From contig NZ_QFYP01000001.1 of assembly GCF_003254505.1 (NCBI RefSeq), forward strand, positions 3,743,649-3,807,648: 64,000 nucleotides of DNA. The letters run 5' to 3'. The number at the start of each line of letters is the position of its first letter. The first letter of the stretch is position 1. The position numbers were made by a program, and so were the translations under genes. The DNA comes from Phenylobacterium hankyongense (GTDB taxonomy: Bacteria > Pseudomonadota > Alphaproteobacteria > Caulobacterales > Caulobacteraceae). The notes below the pieces were generated by a model. That model had not been told where the DNA came from. It made no database searches and saw only the letters and a program-made list of their open reading frames with translations. Positions 8,360 to 16,678 of the stretch are shown piece by piece.

Positions 8360-8388
8360 GCGGGCTCTCTCCCGACAAGGGAGCCCGC
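8360..8388. terminator. Hairpin between convergent GH16 copy 2 and the DUF1489 gene
   Basis: An 8-bp perfect stem (8360-8367 with 8381-8388) lies seven bases after the GH16 stop and 22 bases before the DUF1489 stop. It lacks a T-run on either strand, so its role as a bidirectional terminator is likely but not certain. Confidence 0.45.
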
Positions 8389-8410
8389 TACCTCTGCGTG
8401 GAGCCGGGCG

Positions 8411-8821
8411 CTACCAGGCGCCGAGCTCGCGCAGTTGTCGGGCGAGTTCGGGCGGCGCCTCGCCGAAGGCCTCCAGGCTGAGGTCTTCGGGCGCGTCGCG
8501 GGTCTCCAGATAGCGCCAGCCCTGGAAGGCCCGCCGTGGCGTCGGGGCCACGCGCACCACCTCGGCGTCGAGGGTCACCTCGCAGCGGGCGTTGACGCCC
8601 TCGCCCACCGTTTCGACGTGCAGGATCCGCTGGCGGCAGAGGATCACGCCCTTGAACACCCGGTAGAGCGAGCCGCCGTCGATCATCTCCGCCGCGCGCT
8701 TGGGCGTCTGCCGGGTGCGCATGATCCAGGGCCTGCCGTCGCCCGCCTCCGCGAGGCGCCAGGCGACCAGTTCCTCGACCGTGTCGAGACCGACGCAGAG
8801 CTTGATCATGTGCAGAGGCAT
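8411..8821 (-). CDS. DUF1489 family protein
   Basis: A 136-residue protein of a conserved alphaproteobacterial family with no known role. Family marks are the opening H-M-I-K-L-C-V-G, the T-R-x-x-P-K-R-A-A-E-x-x-D-G-G-S-L-Y-R-V centre, R-Q-R-I-L and the late F-Q-G-W-R-Y-L-E. No signal peptide or membrane segment is seen, so it is probably cytoplasmic. It lies downstream of the crotonase gene on the same strand (69-base gap) and may share its transcript. Confidence 0.8.
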   Translation of the reverse strand: MPLHMIKLCVGLDTVEELVAWRLAEAGDGRPWIMRTRQTPKRAAEMIDGGSLYRVFKGVILCRQRILHVETVGEGVNARCEVTLDAEVVRVAPTPRRAFQGWRYLETRDAPEDLSLEAFGEAPPELARQLRELGAW

Positions 8822-8890
8822 CGGCCCTGGATTAGGACGCGGCGGCCGGCTTGAACAGTGCGGCGGGCGGCCTCATTCGCCCCGAGGCGC

Positions 8891-9736
8891 CTACTCGCCG
8901 GTCGCCCAGGACGGCTTGCGGCGTTCGAGGAAGGCCCGCACGCCCTCCTGCCCTTCCGGACCGACGCGGGCGCCGGCGATCCGCCGGGCGGTGTCCTCCA
9001 TCAGCCCGTGGTCGATCTCCTGGGCGTAGACGTCGGCCACCAGCCGCTTGGCCTCGGCCACCGCGCCGGGCGCGCAGTCCATAATCTCGCGCGAGATGCG
9101 GTCGCGGGCGGCCTCCAGCGCCGCGGTGTCGGCGACCACCTCGCTGACCAGCCCGATGCGCTGGGCGTGGGCTGCGTCGAACACCTGGCCGGTGGCGAAC
9201 AGGCCCCGGGCGGTGCGCGGTCCGATCGCCTGCACCACATAGGGGCTGATGGTCGCCGGGATCAGGCCCAGCCGCACTTCCGAGAAGCTGAACCGGGTCG
9301 CCGCGGTGGCCACCGCCAGGTCGCAGGCCGCCGCCAGGCCCACGCCGCCGCCGAACGCCGCGCCCTCGACCAGCGCCACGGTCAGCGCCGGGATGTCCCA
9401 GAGCTGCTTGAGCATCTTGGCCATCTGGAAGGCGTCGTCGCGGTTGTCGGCCTCCGAACGGTCCGCAGCCGCCCGCATCCAGTCCAGGTCCGCGCCCGCG
9501 CTGAAGGTCCCGCCGGCGCCGCGCACGAAGATCACCCGCACGCCTTCCGCGCCCTGCAGGGTCTGGAACGCCTCCTCCAGCGCGGAGATCAGGTCGGCGT
9601 CGAAGGCGTTCTTCCGCGCCGGGCGATTGAGCGTCACGGTGACGGCGCCGTCGGCGGTCGCGTCGATGTCGACGAGCTCGGAGGTCGCGCTGGTGTCGAC
9701 CACCTCCACGAGCGGATCGACGATGGGATTGGACAT
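8891..9736 (-). CDS. Enoyl-CoA hydratase/isomerase family protein, methylglutaconyl-CoA hydratase-like
   Basis: A 281-residue crotonase. The oxyanion-hole segment S-A-G-A-D-L-D-W-M lies near residue 80, and A-F-G-G-G-V-G-L-A-A-A-C-D-L is followed by F-S-F-S-E-V-R-L-G-L-I-P-A, which keeps one of the two glutamates of classic hydratases while the other is glycine. This pattern is typical of LiuC-type 3-methylglutaconyl-CoA hydratases of leucine breakdown, which fits the isovaleryl-CoA dehydrogenase gene at 20292-21458. Substrate is inferred. ATG 9736 is chosen because AGGAGG sits five bases upstream; an in-frame ATG at 9805 has no such site. Confidence 0.75.
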   Translation of the reverse strand: MSNPIVDPLVEVVDTSATSELVDIDATADGAVTVTLNRPARKNAFDADLISALEEAFQTLQGAEGVRVIFVRGAGGTFSAGADLDWMRAAADRSEADNRDDAFQMAKMLKQLWDIPALTVALVEGAAFGGGVGLAAACDLAVATAATRFSFSEVRLGLIPATISPYVVQAIGPRTARGLFATGQVFDAAHAQRIGLVSEVVADTAALEAARDRISREIMDCAPGAVAEAKRLVADVYAQEIDHGLMEDTARRIAGARVGPEGQEGVRAFLERRKPSWATGE

Positions 9737-9852
9737 GGTGGCCTCCTCAGGGTTCGCCGGTGGCGAAACGCCGGACGGCGGCGAAGGTGGCGGCCTGAGC
9801 CGCACCGTGAAGGCATAGCCGCCGGGCGGCCCAGGCGCTAGGCTCCCCGTCC

Positions 9853-11643
9853 GTGGCCAGGCTCCCCGAAATTGCGACCGATTCGGCGCTGGCGCGGCTC
9901 TTCACCCAGGAGCGCGCGCAGGACGAGGCCACGTGGTTCTCGCTGCCCGGCGGCCAGAGGCTCTATGGCGCCGGCGACCCGGCCGACCATCTCTATTTCC
10001 TGCGCACCGGCCGGCTCGGGGCGTTCCGCCGCGAGGAGGGCCATGAGACCCAGTTCCTGGGGGTGATCCGGCCCGGCGAACCGGCCGGCGAGATGGCGCT
10101 GGTGGCCGGCGCGCCGCATTCGGCCGACGTGGTGGCGCTGAGGGACTCCGAGATCTTCGCCCTGCCGCGCGACGTCTTCTTCGACGCCTGCGAGGCCGAC
10201 GGTTCGGTGATGAACGAGCTGGCCCGGCTGATGATCCTGCGCACCCGCCAGGCGGCGCGCAGCGGGACCATGGGCGAGCCCTCGGTGTTCGGCTTCGTGC
10301 CGGTCGGCCAGCCCGGCGCGCTGCGGCCTATGGTGGACCGGCTGGGCGCGGAGGTGAGCCGGCTGGGCTATTCGGTCACCGTGGTGGGCGTCGAGGCGTC
10401 CAGCGCCCCGACCGAATGGTTCTCCGACGTCGAGCGGACCCACGACTTCGTGCTCTATGTGGCCGAGGCGACCGACACCGGCTGGCGTCAATCGGTGTCG
10501 CGGCAGGTCGACCGGCTGTTCCGCGTCGGGCGCGGCGACCGCAAGCCGCCCGCCAACATGCCGAGCCACTACCTCGCCGCCCCGCTGCAGGCGCAGCAGC
10601 TGGTGGACCTGATCCTGCTGCAGCCGGCCGACGCGCGGGCGCCTTCGGGGTCGGAGGCGTGGATGGACGCCACCAACCCGGCGCGGCTGTTCCACATGCG
10701 GCGCGACAACCCGGACGACGTGCGCCGGATCGCGCGGGTGCTGACCGGCCAGTCCGTGGGCCTGGTGCTCTCCGGCGGCGGCGCGCGCGCCTACGCCCAC
10801 ATCGGCGCCATCAAGGCGCTGCGCGAGCGCAATATCCCAATCGACTTCGTCGGCGGCGTTTCCATGGGCGCGATCATCGCCGCCGGCGCGGCCATGGGCT
10901 GGGACGACGCGGAACTGGATCGCCGCATCCGCGAAGCCTTCGTCGACACCAGCCCGCTCGACGACATCGCCCTGCCGATCCTCGCCCTGACCCGGGGCGA
11001 GAAGGTCAGCGAGCGGCTCGCCCAGCACTTCGGCGACACCGAGATCGCCGACCTCTGGCTGCCGTTCTTCTGCCTGTCGTCCAACCTGACCACCGGCGCC
11101 TATCACCTGCATCGTCGCGGCCTGCTGCGGCAGGCGCTGCGGGCCACCATCGCCCTGCCCGGGGTGATGCCGCCGGCCACCCTCGACAACAACGTGCTGG
11201 TCGACGGCGCGGTGATGAAGAACTTCCCGGCCGACGTGATGCGCGCCTCGCAGCTCGGCCCGATCGTCGGCGTCGACGTCACCGCCGGCCGCAGCATCAC
11301 CGCCGACGACGTGGCGCGGCCCGAGTCCGCCTGGCGCTGGATCTGGTCCGGCCAGTGGAAGAAAGGACCGCCGATCGTCTCGCTGCTGATGCGCGCGGCC
11401 ACCGTCTCCACCGGCCGGGACCTGGCGGCGGCCCGCGAGGCCACCGACGTACTGGTCCTGCCCGACACCACCAAGGTGGAAATCCGCGACTGGAGCGCCT
11501 ACGCCCCGGCCGTGGCCGAGGGCTACCGCGCCATGCTGGCGGCGCTCGACAAGCTCGACCGGCCCGTCCAGGAACTCCGCCGTCGCGCCAGCCTGCAGGA
11601 CGAGGACGCGACCGTCACAGCCCGGACGGCGTCCGCCGGCTGA
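9853..11643 (+). CDS. Patatin-like phospholipase with N-terminal cyclic-nucleotide-binding domain
   Basis: A 596-residue protein of the NTE/RssA class. Residues about 10-140 form a CRP-type cyclic-nucleotide-binding fold (Y-G-A-G-D-P-A-D-H-L-Y-F, R-P-G-E-P-A-G-E-M-A-L). A spacer of about 150 residues follows, then a patatin domain: oxyanion motif S-G-G-G-A-R-A-Y-A-H-I-G, nucleophile S337 in G-V-S-M-G and partner D451 in D-G-A-V-M-K-N-F-P. Patatins of this type hydrolyse lysophospholipids or fatty acyl esters, probably at the inner membrane. The start is GTG. It is divergent from the crotonase gene with 116 bases between. Confidence 0.9.
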   Translation: MARLPEIATDSALARLFTQERAQDEATWFSLPGGQRLYGAGDPADHLYFLRTGRLGAFRREEGHETQFLGVIRPGEPAGEMALVAGAPHSADVVALRDSEIFALPRDVFFDACEADGSVMNELARLMILRTRQAARSGTMGEPSVFGFVPVGQPGALRPMVDRLGAEVSRLGYSVTVVGVEASSAPTEWFSDVERTHDFVLYVAEATDTGWRQSVSRQVDRLFRVGRGDRKPPANMPSHYLAAPLQAQQLVDLILLQPADARAPSGSEAWMDATNPARLFHMRRDNPDDVRRIARVLTGQSVGLVLSGGGARAYAHIGAIKALRERNIPIDFVGGVSMGAIIAAGAAMGWDDAELDRRIREAFVDTSPLDDIALPILALTRGEKVSERLAQHFGDTEIADLWLPFFCLSSNLTTGAYHLHRRGLLRQALRATIALPGVMPPATLDNNVLVDGAVMKNFPADVMRASQLGPIVGVDVTAGRSITADDVARPESAWRWIWSGQWKKGPPIVSLLMRAATVSTGRDLAAAREATDVLVLPDTTKVEIRDWSAYAPAVAEGYRAMLAALDKLDRPVQELRRRASLQDEDATVTARTASAG

Positions 11644-11672
11644 CCGCGCGCCGGAAACCCTCAGGGCGGGGT

Positions 11673-11701
11673 TTGCACACCGGCAGGAACCGCCCCATAT
11701 T
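11673..11701 (+). promoter_or_regulatory. Sigma-70-type promoter of the 20-codon ORF unit
   Basis: TTGCAC at 11673-11678 and CATATT at 11696-11701 are separated by 17 bases. The pair lies 37 bases before the GTG of the small ORF and after the end of the patatin gene. Transcription would begin near 11708. Confidence 0.55.
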
Positions 11702-11738
11702 CGTCATCCCTGTTCAACAGTTGAAAGGAGGTGATCCA

Positions 11739-11801
11739 GTGTCTCATTTGTCATTCGCCGACGCGCTGGAAATCTCCGTTGAGAATCAAGGTCGTAACTG
11801 A
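11739..11801 (+). CDS. 20-residue peptide ORF with an extended perfect Shine-Dalgarno sequence
   Basis: GTG at 11739 opens a 20-codon frame (peptide begins M-S-H-L-S-F-A-D-A-L-E and ends E-N-Q-G-R-N) that stops with TGA at 11799-11801. Bases 11724-11739 (AAAGGAGGTGATCCAG) are complementary to the last 16 bases before the usual 16S rRNA 3' tail, far beyond a normal site, with seven bases from GGAGG to the start. Promoter, ORF and terminator form a unit of about 200 bases. No function is recognised. It could be a small protein, a leader peptide without a downstream gene, or an sRNA that sequesters 30S subunits. A competing GTG at 11731 opens a longer arginine-rich frame that runs through the terminator and is less likely. 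Confidence 0.55.
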   Translation: MSHLSFADALEISVENQGRN

Positions 11802-11878
11802 CCCCAGCGCTCACGCGGACAAATGCTGGGTGTCAGACGGCCGTCGGCGACGACGTCCTGCGGCAGCCCAACAAAGCG

Positions 11879-11910
11879 GAAGCCCCGGCGGAGACGCCGG
11901 GGCTTCTTGC
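11879..11910 (+). terminator. Terminator of the 20-codon ORF unit
   Basis: A perfect 12-bp stem (11879-11890 with 11895-11906) with a GAGA loop is followed by TTGCATT. It also lies 25 bases past the stop of the convergent minus-strand gene and may serve both. Confidence 0.75.
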
Positions 11911-11930
11911 ATTCCGGCGCCTGCGACGCT

Positions 11931-12947
11931 TCAGCGCCGGGCTATGGCCACGGCGTCCGACTTCCGCGGCGCGACCGGCAGGTTCGGTCGATAGGCCAGG
12001 GTGTGGGTCGCCAGCACCCGGCCGGGCATGGTGTCGTCGTCGGTGAAGGTGATCCTCAGAAGCTCGTCGCCGAACGGCTCCCGGTTCAGCGCCAGGCGTA
12101 CGCGGCGGCGCTCGATCTCGGGGTAGACGCCGACCCCCTTGGCGAGGCTGAGCGGCGCCTCGTCGGAGCGGCGGCCGCGGACCTCGATATTGCCGAACAG
12201 GGAATTGGCCCCGACCCGCACGAGGTCGAACGAAAGCACCGGCGTGGAATCGGCGGAGCCGCCGCCGCCCGGCGTCTCCAGGGTGAGGTTCTCGATCTGC
12301 GCGCGGACGTCGGCGGCGGCCGGCCGCACGATCACCGGCAGGCTGGTGGTGAACAGCGCCAGCACCCGGAAGGCGAGCCCCCGCTCGCCCGCCGCGGCGG
12401 CGTCCGCGGTCAGCCCGGCTTCGGGCGGCGGAATGGCGGTGATCGACAGGTGGGTGCGGACCTCGCCCGCTATGGCTGCGGACCGCGGGACGCTGATCCG
12501 GACGGTCTCGCCCGACTTCGGCTCCAGGGTGATGCGCCGGGGCATGAACTTCAGCACCGGCTTCGCCGAGCGCATCCGGTCCGCGACAGTCCTCTGCGCC
12601 GGGTCGGCGGCTGCGTCGGCGAGTTCCACGAGACGCCCGTCCGGCAGCATCACCCGGTCGACCAGGGTGACGTCGAAGGTGGTGCGCGGCCCCGTGCGGT
12701 TGAAGATGTAGACGCTGGCCGAGCGGCCGGGGGTCAGCGTGAGGCGCCTGGGCGAAACGTCTAGCCCCGCCCCGAGGGTGTCGAGGCGGGCCGCATCGCG
12801 TCGGTCCAGCGGGGTCGGCTGGGGTTGCGACCAGGCCATCGGCGCCGCAGCCGCGGCGATCAATACGCCCGCCACGAGGATTCGCCGGACATCGGCAAGG
12901 CCGGCGTCGGCGCGACTCCGCCCCCGGTGCGCCATCGCCTGCAGCAT
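11931..12947 (-). CDS. PapD-like periplasmic chaperone, orphan
   Basis: A 338-residue exported protein. The N-terminal region has an R-R-I-L-V-A-G-V-L-I-A-A-A-A-A-P signal peptide with likely cleavage near A-W-S-Q. The mature part begins with a G-L-D-V-S-P-R-R-L-T-L-T-P-G-R-S-A-S-V strand and an F-N-R-T segment typical of pilus chaperone domain one, and later R-R-I-T-L-E-P-K-S-G-E-T-V-R-I. Such chaperones complete the fold of pilins or secreted beta-sandwich proteins. No usher or pilin gene is adjacent, unlike normal chaperone-usher loci. Start ATG 12947 is chosen ahead of the signal peptide; ATG 12935 is also possible. The open frame further upstream is not coding-like. Confidence 0.65.
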   Translation of the reverse strand: MLQAMAHRGRSRADAGLADVRRILVAGVLIAAAAAPMAWSQPQPTPLDRRDAARLDTLGAGLDVSPRRLTLTPGRSASVYIFNRTGPRTTFDVTLVDRVMLPDGRLVELADAAADPAQRTVADRMRSAKPVLKFMPRRITLEPKSGETVRISVPRSAAIAGEVRTHLSITAIPPPEAGLTADAAAAGERGLAFRVLALFTTSLPVIVRPAAADVRAQIENLTLETPGGGGSADSTPVLSFDLVRVGANSLFGNIEVRGRRSDEAPLSLAKGVGVYPEIERRRVRLALNREPFGDELLRITFTDDDTMPGRVLATHTLAYRPNLPVAPRKSDAVAIARR

Positions 12948-13203
12948 CCTGTCAGAATCTCCCAATTCGCGCCGGCTCTGGAGGCCCGCGTCAGGCGTCA
13001 CGACTCGACGCCTATGTGATGAAGCCGACAGACCACGACGACCGGAGGTTGCGCAACGTCTTCCCGGCGACGACACCCCTTTCGCGATCTGGCGCGCCGC
13101 CCGCCCAGGAACGAGGCGCCGCGGGGAGGCGCTGCGGAATCGCGGAGCGCCAGGCTGTACCTTGCGCGCCGAATGGTCTGTAAGGGGCGCGAGACGAACG
13201 GGG

Positions 13204-15387
13204 GTGCGCGTGAGGACTATCGGCGTTTTTCTGGTGGTGGCCGGTCTTGTCGCCTGCGCGGCGCCGGCCGCCGCCGACGATCTCTCGCGCTGGAAGCAGG
13301 AGGCCGCCGACGTCAGCATCGTGCGCGACGACTGGGGGATCGCCCACATCCACGGCAAGACCGACGCGCAGGCGGTGTTCGGGGCGAGCTACGCCCAGGC
13401 CGAGGACGACTTCAACCGCGTCGAGGCCAACTACCTGACCGCGCTGGGCCGCACCGCCGAGGCGGAGGGCGAGGCCGCCATCTGGCAGGACCTGCGCCAG
13501 AAGCTGTTCATCGATCCCGCAGACCTGAAGGCGAAATACGCCGCCAGCCCCGCGTGGCTGAAGGCGCTGATGGACGGCTGGGCCGACGGGCTCAACTACT
13601 ACCTGGCGACCCACCCCAAGGTGACGCCGCGGGTGATCCGGCGGTTCGAACCCTGGATGGCGCTCAGCTTCAGCGAAGGCAGCATCGGCGGCGACGTCGA
13701 GCGGATCTCCCTGCCCGAGCTCAAGGCCTTCTACGGCCAGCCGCGCACGGCGGCGCTCAGCCCGGAAGAGACCGGCGCGCGGTTCGTCGAGCCCACCGGC
13801 TCCAACGGCTTCGCCATCGCGCCGTCGAACACCGCCGGCGGCCACGCCCTGCTGCTGATCAACCCGCACACCTCGTTCTTCTTCCGCTCGGAGCTGCAGA
13901 TGAGCAGCGACGAGGGGCTCGACGCCTATGGCGCGGTGACCTGGGGCCAGTTCTTCATCTACCAGGGCTTCAACGCCCATGCCGGCTGGATGCACACCTC
14001 GAGCGGCGTCGACGTGGTCGACGAGTTCGCCGAGACCATCGTCAGCCGCGACGGCAAGCTCTTCTACCGCTACGGCGGCGAGGAGCGGCCGGTCGCCGTC
14101 TCCACCATCGCCGTGCCCTATCGCGCCAAAGGCGGGGCGATGGCCAGCCGGACCTTCACCGTCTACCGCACCCATCATGGCCCGATCGTCCGCGCCGCCG
14201 ACGGCAAGTGGATCGCCATGGCGCTGATGAACACGCCCGTGCCGGCGCTGGAGCAGTCGTTCCTGCGCACCAAGGCCACCGACTATGCGTCGTTCATGAA
14301 GATCGCCGAGCTGCGCGCCAACTCGTCCAACAACACCATCTTCGCCGACTCCAAGGGCGAGATCGCCTACCTGCACCCGCAGTTCATTCCCCGGCGCGAC
14401 GACCGCTTCGACTACACCAAGCCCGTGGACGGCGCGGACCCGGCCACCGACTGGAAGGGGCTGCATGCGCTGGACGAGGCGCCGCACCTGCTCAACCCGC
14501 CGAACGGCTGGATCTTCAACACCAACGACTGGCCCTACTCCGCCGCGGGTCCGTACAGCCCCAAGCTCGCGGACTATCCCCGCTACATGGACACCCACGG
14601 CGAGAACCCGCGTGGGATCCATGCCACCCGGGTGCTGCAGGCGCGCAAGGACTTCACCCTGCCGACCCTGATCCAGGCGGCCTACGACCCCTACCTGCCG
14701 GCCTTCGCGACGCTGATCCCGGCGCTGCTCCAGGCCTACGACGAGACGCCGGCGGGGGATCCGCTGAAGGCCCGGCTGGCCGACCAGGTCGCGGCGCTGC
14801 GGGCCTGGGATTGTCGCTGGTCGACGGACTCGGTCCCGACCTCGCTGGCGGTGTTCTGGGGCGAGGCCCTGTGGGCCGTCGCCGCGCCGGAGGCCATCCG
14901 CGAGGGCCGTTCGCCCTATGACGAGATGCTCAGCCGCACGACCGCGGCGCAGAAGCTGCAAGCGCTGGCGCAGGCGTCCGATCGCCTGAAGGCGGACTTC
15001 GGCCGCTGGCGCACGCCCTGGGGCCAGATCAACCGCTTCCAGCGCCGCACCGGCGACATCGTCCAGCCGTTCAAGGACGCCGCCCCGAGCATTCCGGTGG
15101 CTTTCACCTCGTCGCAGTGGGGCTCGCTGGCCGCCTTCGGCGCCCAGCCCTACGAGGGGACGAAGCGCTACTACGGGACCAAGGGAAACTCGTTCGTGGC
15201 CGTCGTCGAGTTCGGCGACAGGGTCCGCGCCATGGCCATCTCGGCCGGCGGCGAGAGCGGCGATCCGAAATCCCCGCACTTCGACGACCAGGCCGTCCGC
15301 TACACCCAGGGCGCGCTGCGGGAGGTCTACTTCTATCCCGAGCAGCTCACCGGCCACACCGAGCGGCGCTACCACCCGGGCCAGTGA
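13204..15387 (+). CDS. Penicillin acylase family N-terminal-nucleophile hydrolase
   Basis: A 727-residue exported hydrolase of the penicillin acylase/acyl-homoserine-lactone acylase family. A hydrophobic leader ends in L-V-A-C at residue 18 (possible lipobox) or A-A-A-D (Sec cleavage). The alpha part includes V-R-D-D-W-G-I-A-H-I-H-G and F-G-A-S-Y-A-Q-A-E-D-D-F. The G-S-N at 199-201 gives nucleophile S200 after self-cleavage between the chains; N-P-H-T-S-F and W-G-Q-F-F-I-Y-Q-G-F-N-A-H follow in the beta chain. The substrate is an amide with an acyl side chain; the exact one is unknown. GTG 13204 is chosen; GTG 13210 is possible. Divergent from the chaperone gene. Confidence 0.85.
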   Translation: MRVRTIGVFLVVAGLVACAAPAAADDLSRWKQEAADVSIVRDDWGIAHIHGKTDAQAVFGASYAQAEDDFNRVEANYLTALGRTAEAEGEAAIWQDLRQKLFIDPADLKAKYAASPAWLKALMDGWADGLNYYLATHPKVTPRVIRRFEPWMALSFSEGSIGGDVERISLPELKAFYGQPRTAALSPEETGARFVEPTGSNGFAIAPSNTAGGHALLLINPHTSFFFRSELQMSSDEGLDAYGAVTWGQFFIYQGFNAHAGWMHTSSGVDVVDEFAETIVSRDGKLFYRYGGEERPVAVSTIAVPYRAKGGAMASRTFTVYRTHHGPIVRAADGKWIAMALMNTPVPALEQSFLRTKATDYASFMKIAELRANSSNNTIFADSKGEIAYLHPQFIPRRDDRFDYTKPVDGADPATDWKGLHALDEAPHLLNPPNGWIFNTNDWPYSAAGPYSPKLADYPRYMDTHGENPRGIHATRVLQARKDFTLPTLIQAAYDPYLPAFATLIPALLQAYDETPAGDPLKARLADQVAALRAWDCRWSTDSVPTSLAVFWGEALWAVAAPEAIREGRSPYDEMLSRTTAAQKLQALAQASDRLKADFGRWRTPWGQINRFQRRTGDIVQPFKDAAPSIPVAFTSSQWGSLAAFGAQPYEGTKRYYGTKGNSFVAVVEFGDRVRAMAISAGGESGDPKSPHFDDQAVRYTQGALREVYFYPEQLTGHTERRYHPGQ

Positions 15388-15394
15388 CCGACCC

Positions 15395-16075
15395 TCAGGG
15401 CCGCCAGGCCTTGGCCCGCGCGGCGCGTTCCGCGGCCGCGTCGAGCGGCTCGCCGGCGATCATCGCGTCGACCGCGGCCAGCACCTCGGGCGGCGCGTCG
15501 CTGCCGGCGGTGCGGTAGTCGGGGCTCGCCGACGGCGTCCAGGCGGTGGTGGTGCGCGCCACCCAGCGGTCCGCTTCGCGGCAGGCCACGCCGGCCAGCC
15601 GGTCCGCGGCGCTCTGGAAGCTGCGGCAATAGCGGCCGTCGCCGCTGCGGAAGCTGACCCCCAGCTTCACCGGTCCAGACTCCGCGGCGAGCTGGGTCGT
15701 CAGCGCCTGCGCCAGCCCGCCCCGCGCCACCAGCGCCCCGTCGCGGACCACCAGCGGCCCGGGCTGCGGCATCGCCGCACGTCCGGCCAGCACGCCCACC
15801 ACCAGGCAGGCGGCCATCGCCGCCCACTGCGCTATTCCGAACCTCGGCCGCCCCCGGTCGTTGGCGACGGAGGCCGCCGCGACCAGCCCGGCGGGCACGG
15901 GCTCGTCGAGCACCGGCGCATAGGCCTCGGCGATCCGCGCGCCCAGGCGTTGCTGCAACGCCACCTCGGCGGCCAGCGCAGGGTCGGCGGACATCTCGCG
16001 CTCGAAGGCGGCGCGGTCGGCGGCTTCGAGCTCGCCGTCCACGTAGGCGACCAGGCGTTCCTCGCGGGACATCAC
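15395..16075 (-). CDS. Anti-sigma factor for the adjacent ECF sigma factor
   Basis: A 226-residue membrane protein. The cytoplasmic N-terminus (about 1-85) begins S-R-E-E-R-L-V-A-Y-V-D-G-E-L, as in anti-sigma domains, but the zinc-binding H-x3-C-x2-C of the ZAS class is absent. One transmembrane segment lies at about 86-105 (A-A-M-A-A-C-L-V-V-G-V-L-A-G). The periplasmic C-terminus of about 120 residues has two cysteines (near Y-C-R-S-F and V-A-C-R-E) that could form a disulfide. It would hold the sigma factor at the membrane until a periplasmic signal arrives. Its ATG overlaps the sigma stop codon (ATGA). Confidence 0.85.
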   Translation of the reverse strand: MMSREERLVAYVDGELEAADRAAFEREMSADPALAAEVALQQRLGARIAEAYAPVLDEPVPAGLVAAASVANDRGRPRFGIAQWAAMAACLVVGVLAGRAAMPQPGPLVVRDGALVARGGLAQALTTQLAAESGPVKLGVSFRSGDGRYCRSFQSAADRLAGVACREADRWVARTTTAWTPSASPDYRTAGSDAPPEVLAAVDAMIAGEPLDAAAERAARAKAWRP

Positions 16076-16554
16076 GCCACCTCCTGCAGATGACCCAGCA
16101 AGGCTGCGCGGCCGCGCACCAGCCGGCTGGTCAGGGTGCCCTCCGGCACCTCCAGCACCTGGGCGGCTTCCTTGTAGGAGAGGCCCTCGACCAGCACGAG
16201 GGCGACGGCCAGCCGCTGCTCGTCGGGGAGCTTGGCCATGGCGCGGTCCACGTCGGCGGCTTCGAGCCTGGCCTGCATGGCGCCGGCGCCGTCGTGGCCG
16301 ACGTGCTCGCCGGCTTCCTCGGGGGCGAAGACGGCGCTACGCCTCGTGCGGGCGCGGCTCTCGTCGATCCAGGCGTTCTTCATGATCCGAAACATCCAGC
16401 TGTCGAGGCGGGTCCCTGCGACCCACTGGCCCTGGCGGGCGAGCCCCCGCTCCACCGTCAGCTGCACCAGGTCGTCGGCGTCGGCCGGGTTGCGCGCCAG
16501 CACGCGGGCCAGCCGGCGCAGGCGCGGCAGCAACTCGACGATCTGGCGCTGCAT
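16072..16554 (-). CDS. ECF (group 4) RNA polymerase sigma factor
   Basis: A 160-residue sigma factor. Region 2 spans about residues 5-75 (L-P-R-L-R-R-L-A-R-V-L, D-A-D-D-L-V-Q-L-T, W-M-F-R-I-M-K-N-A-W-I-D), and region 4 about 100-158 (L-P-D-E-Q-R-L-A, E-G-L-S-Y-K-E-A-A-Q-V-L, P-E-G-T-L-T-S-R-L-V-R-G-R). ATG 16554 is chosen over ATG 16608: it leaves the normal family N-terminus, and a promoter-like motif on this strand would start transcription near 16576, between the two. The only ribosome site, GGAG, is three bases from the ATG, which is short. It is translationally coupled to the anti-sigma gene. Confidence 0.88.
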   Translation of the reverse strand: MQRQIVELLPRLRRLARVLARNPADADDLVQLTVERGLARQGQWVAGTRLDSWMFRIMKNAWIDESRARTRRSAVFAPEEAGEHVGHDGAGAMQARLEAADVDRAMAKLPDEQRLAVALVLVEGLSYKEAAQVLEVPEGTLTSRLVRGRAALLGHLQEVA

Positions 16555-16576
16555 GGGCTCCAAGAATCCGCCTTCG

Positions 16577-16612
16577 AAGGATGAAACGAACCGAACGCCA
16601 CGTTTCATCCTT
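16577..16612. promoter_or_regulatory. Perfect inverted repeat forming two overlapping divergent ECF-type promoters
   Basis: AAGGATGAAACG at 16577-16588 is repeated as its exact complement at 16601-16612, with 12 bases between. On the plus strand this gives GGATGA (16579-16584), 16 bases, CGTT (16601-16604), pointing to the subtilase. On the minus strand it gives GGATGA (16610-16605), 16 bases, CGTT (16588-16585), pointing to the sigma gene. GGA...-N16-CGTT geometry is that of ECF promoters. The same motif lies at 18262-18287. Confidence 0.6.
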
Positions 16613-16678
16613 TAAGTCACAACAAATGCCGATCTGCGCCGCAAGCCCCGACGCGCGGGCACAGGAGTGCGACCACCG

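Noticed and set aside
11731..11994. 87-codon frame from GTG 11731
   Set aside because: It starts within the Shine-Dalgarno block, is Arg-rich and reads through the terminator; the 20-codon frame fits the ribosome site better.
16072..16608. Longer sigma factor starting at ATG 16608
   Set aside because: It would start inside the inverted repeat and before the predicted transcription start; the extra 18 residues have no family support.
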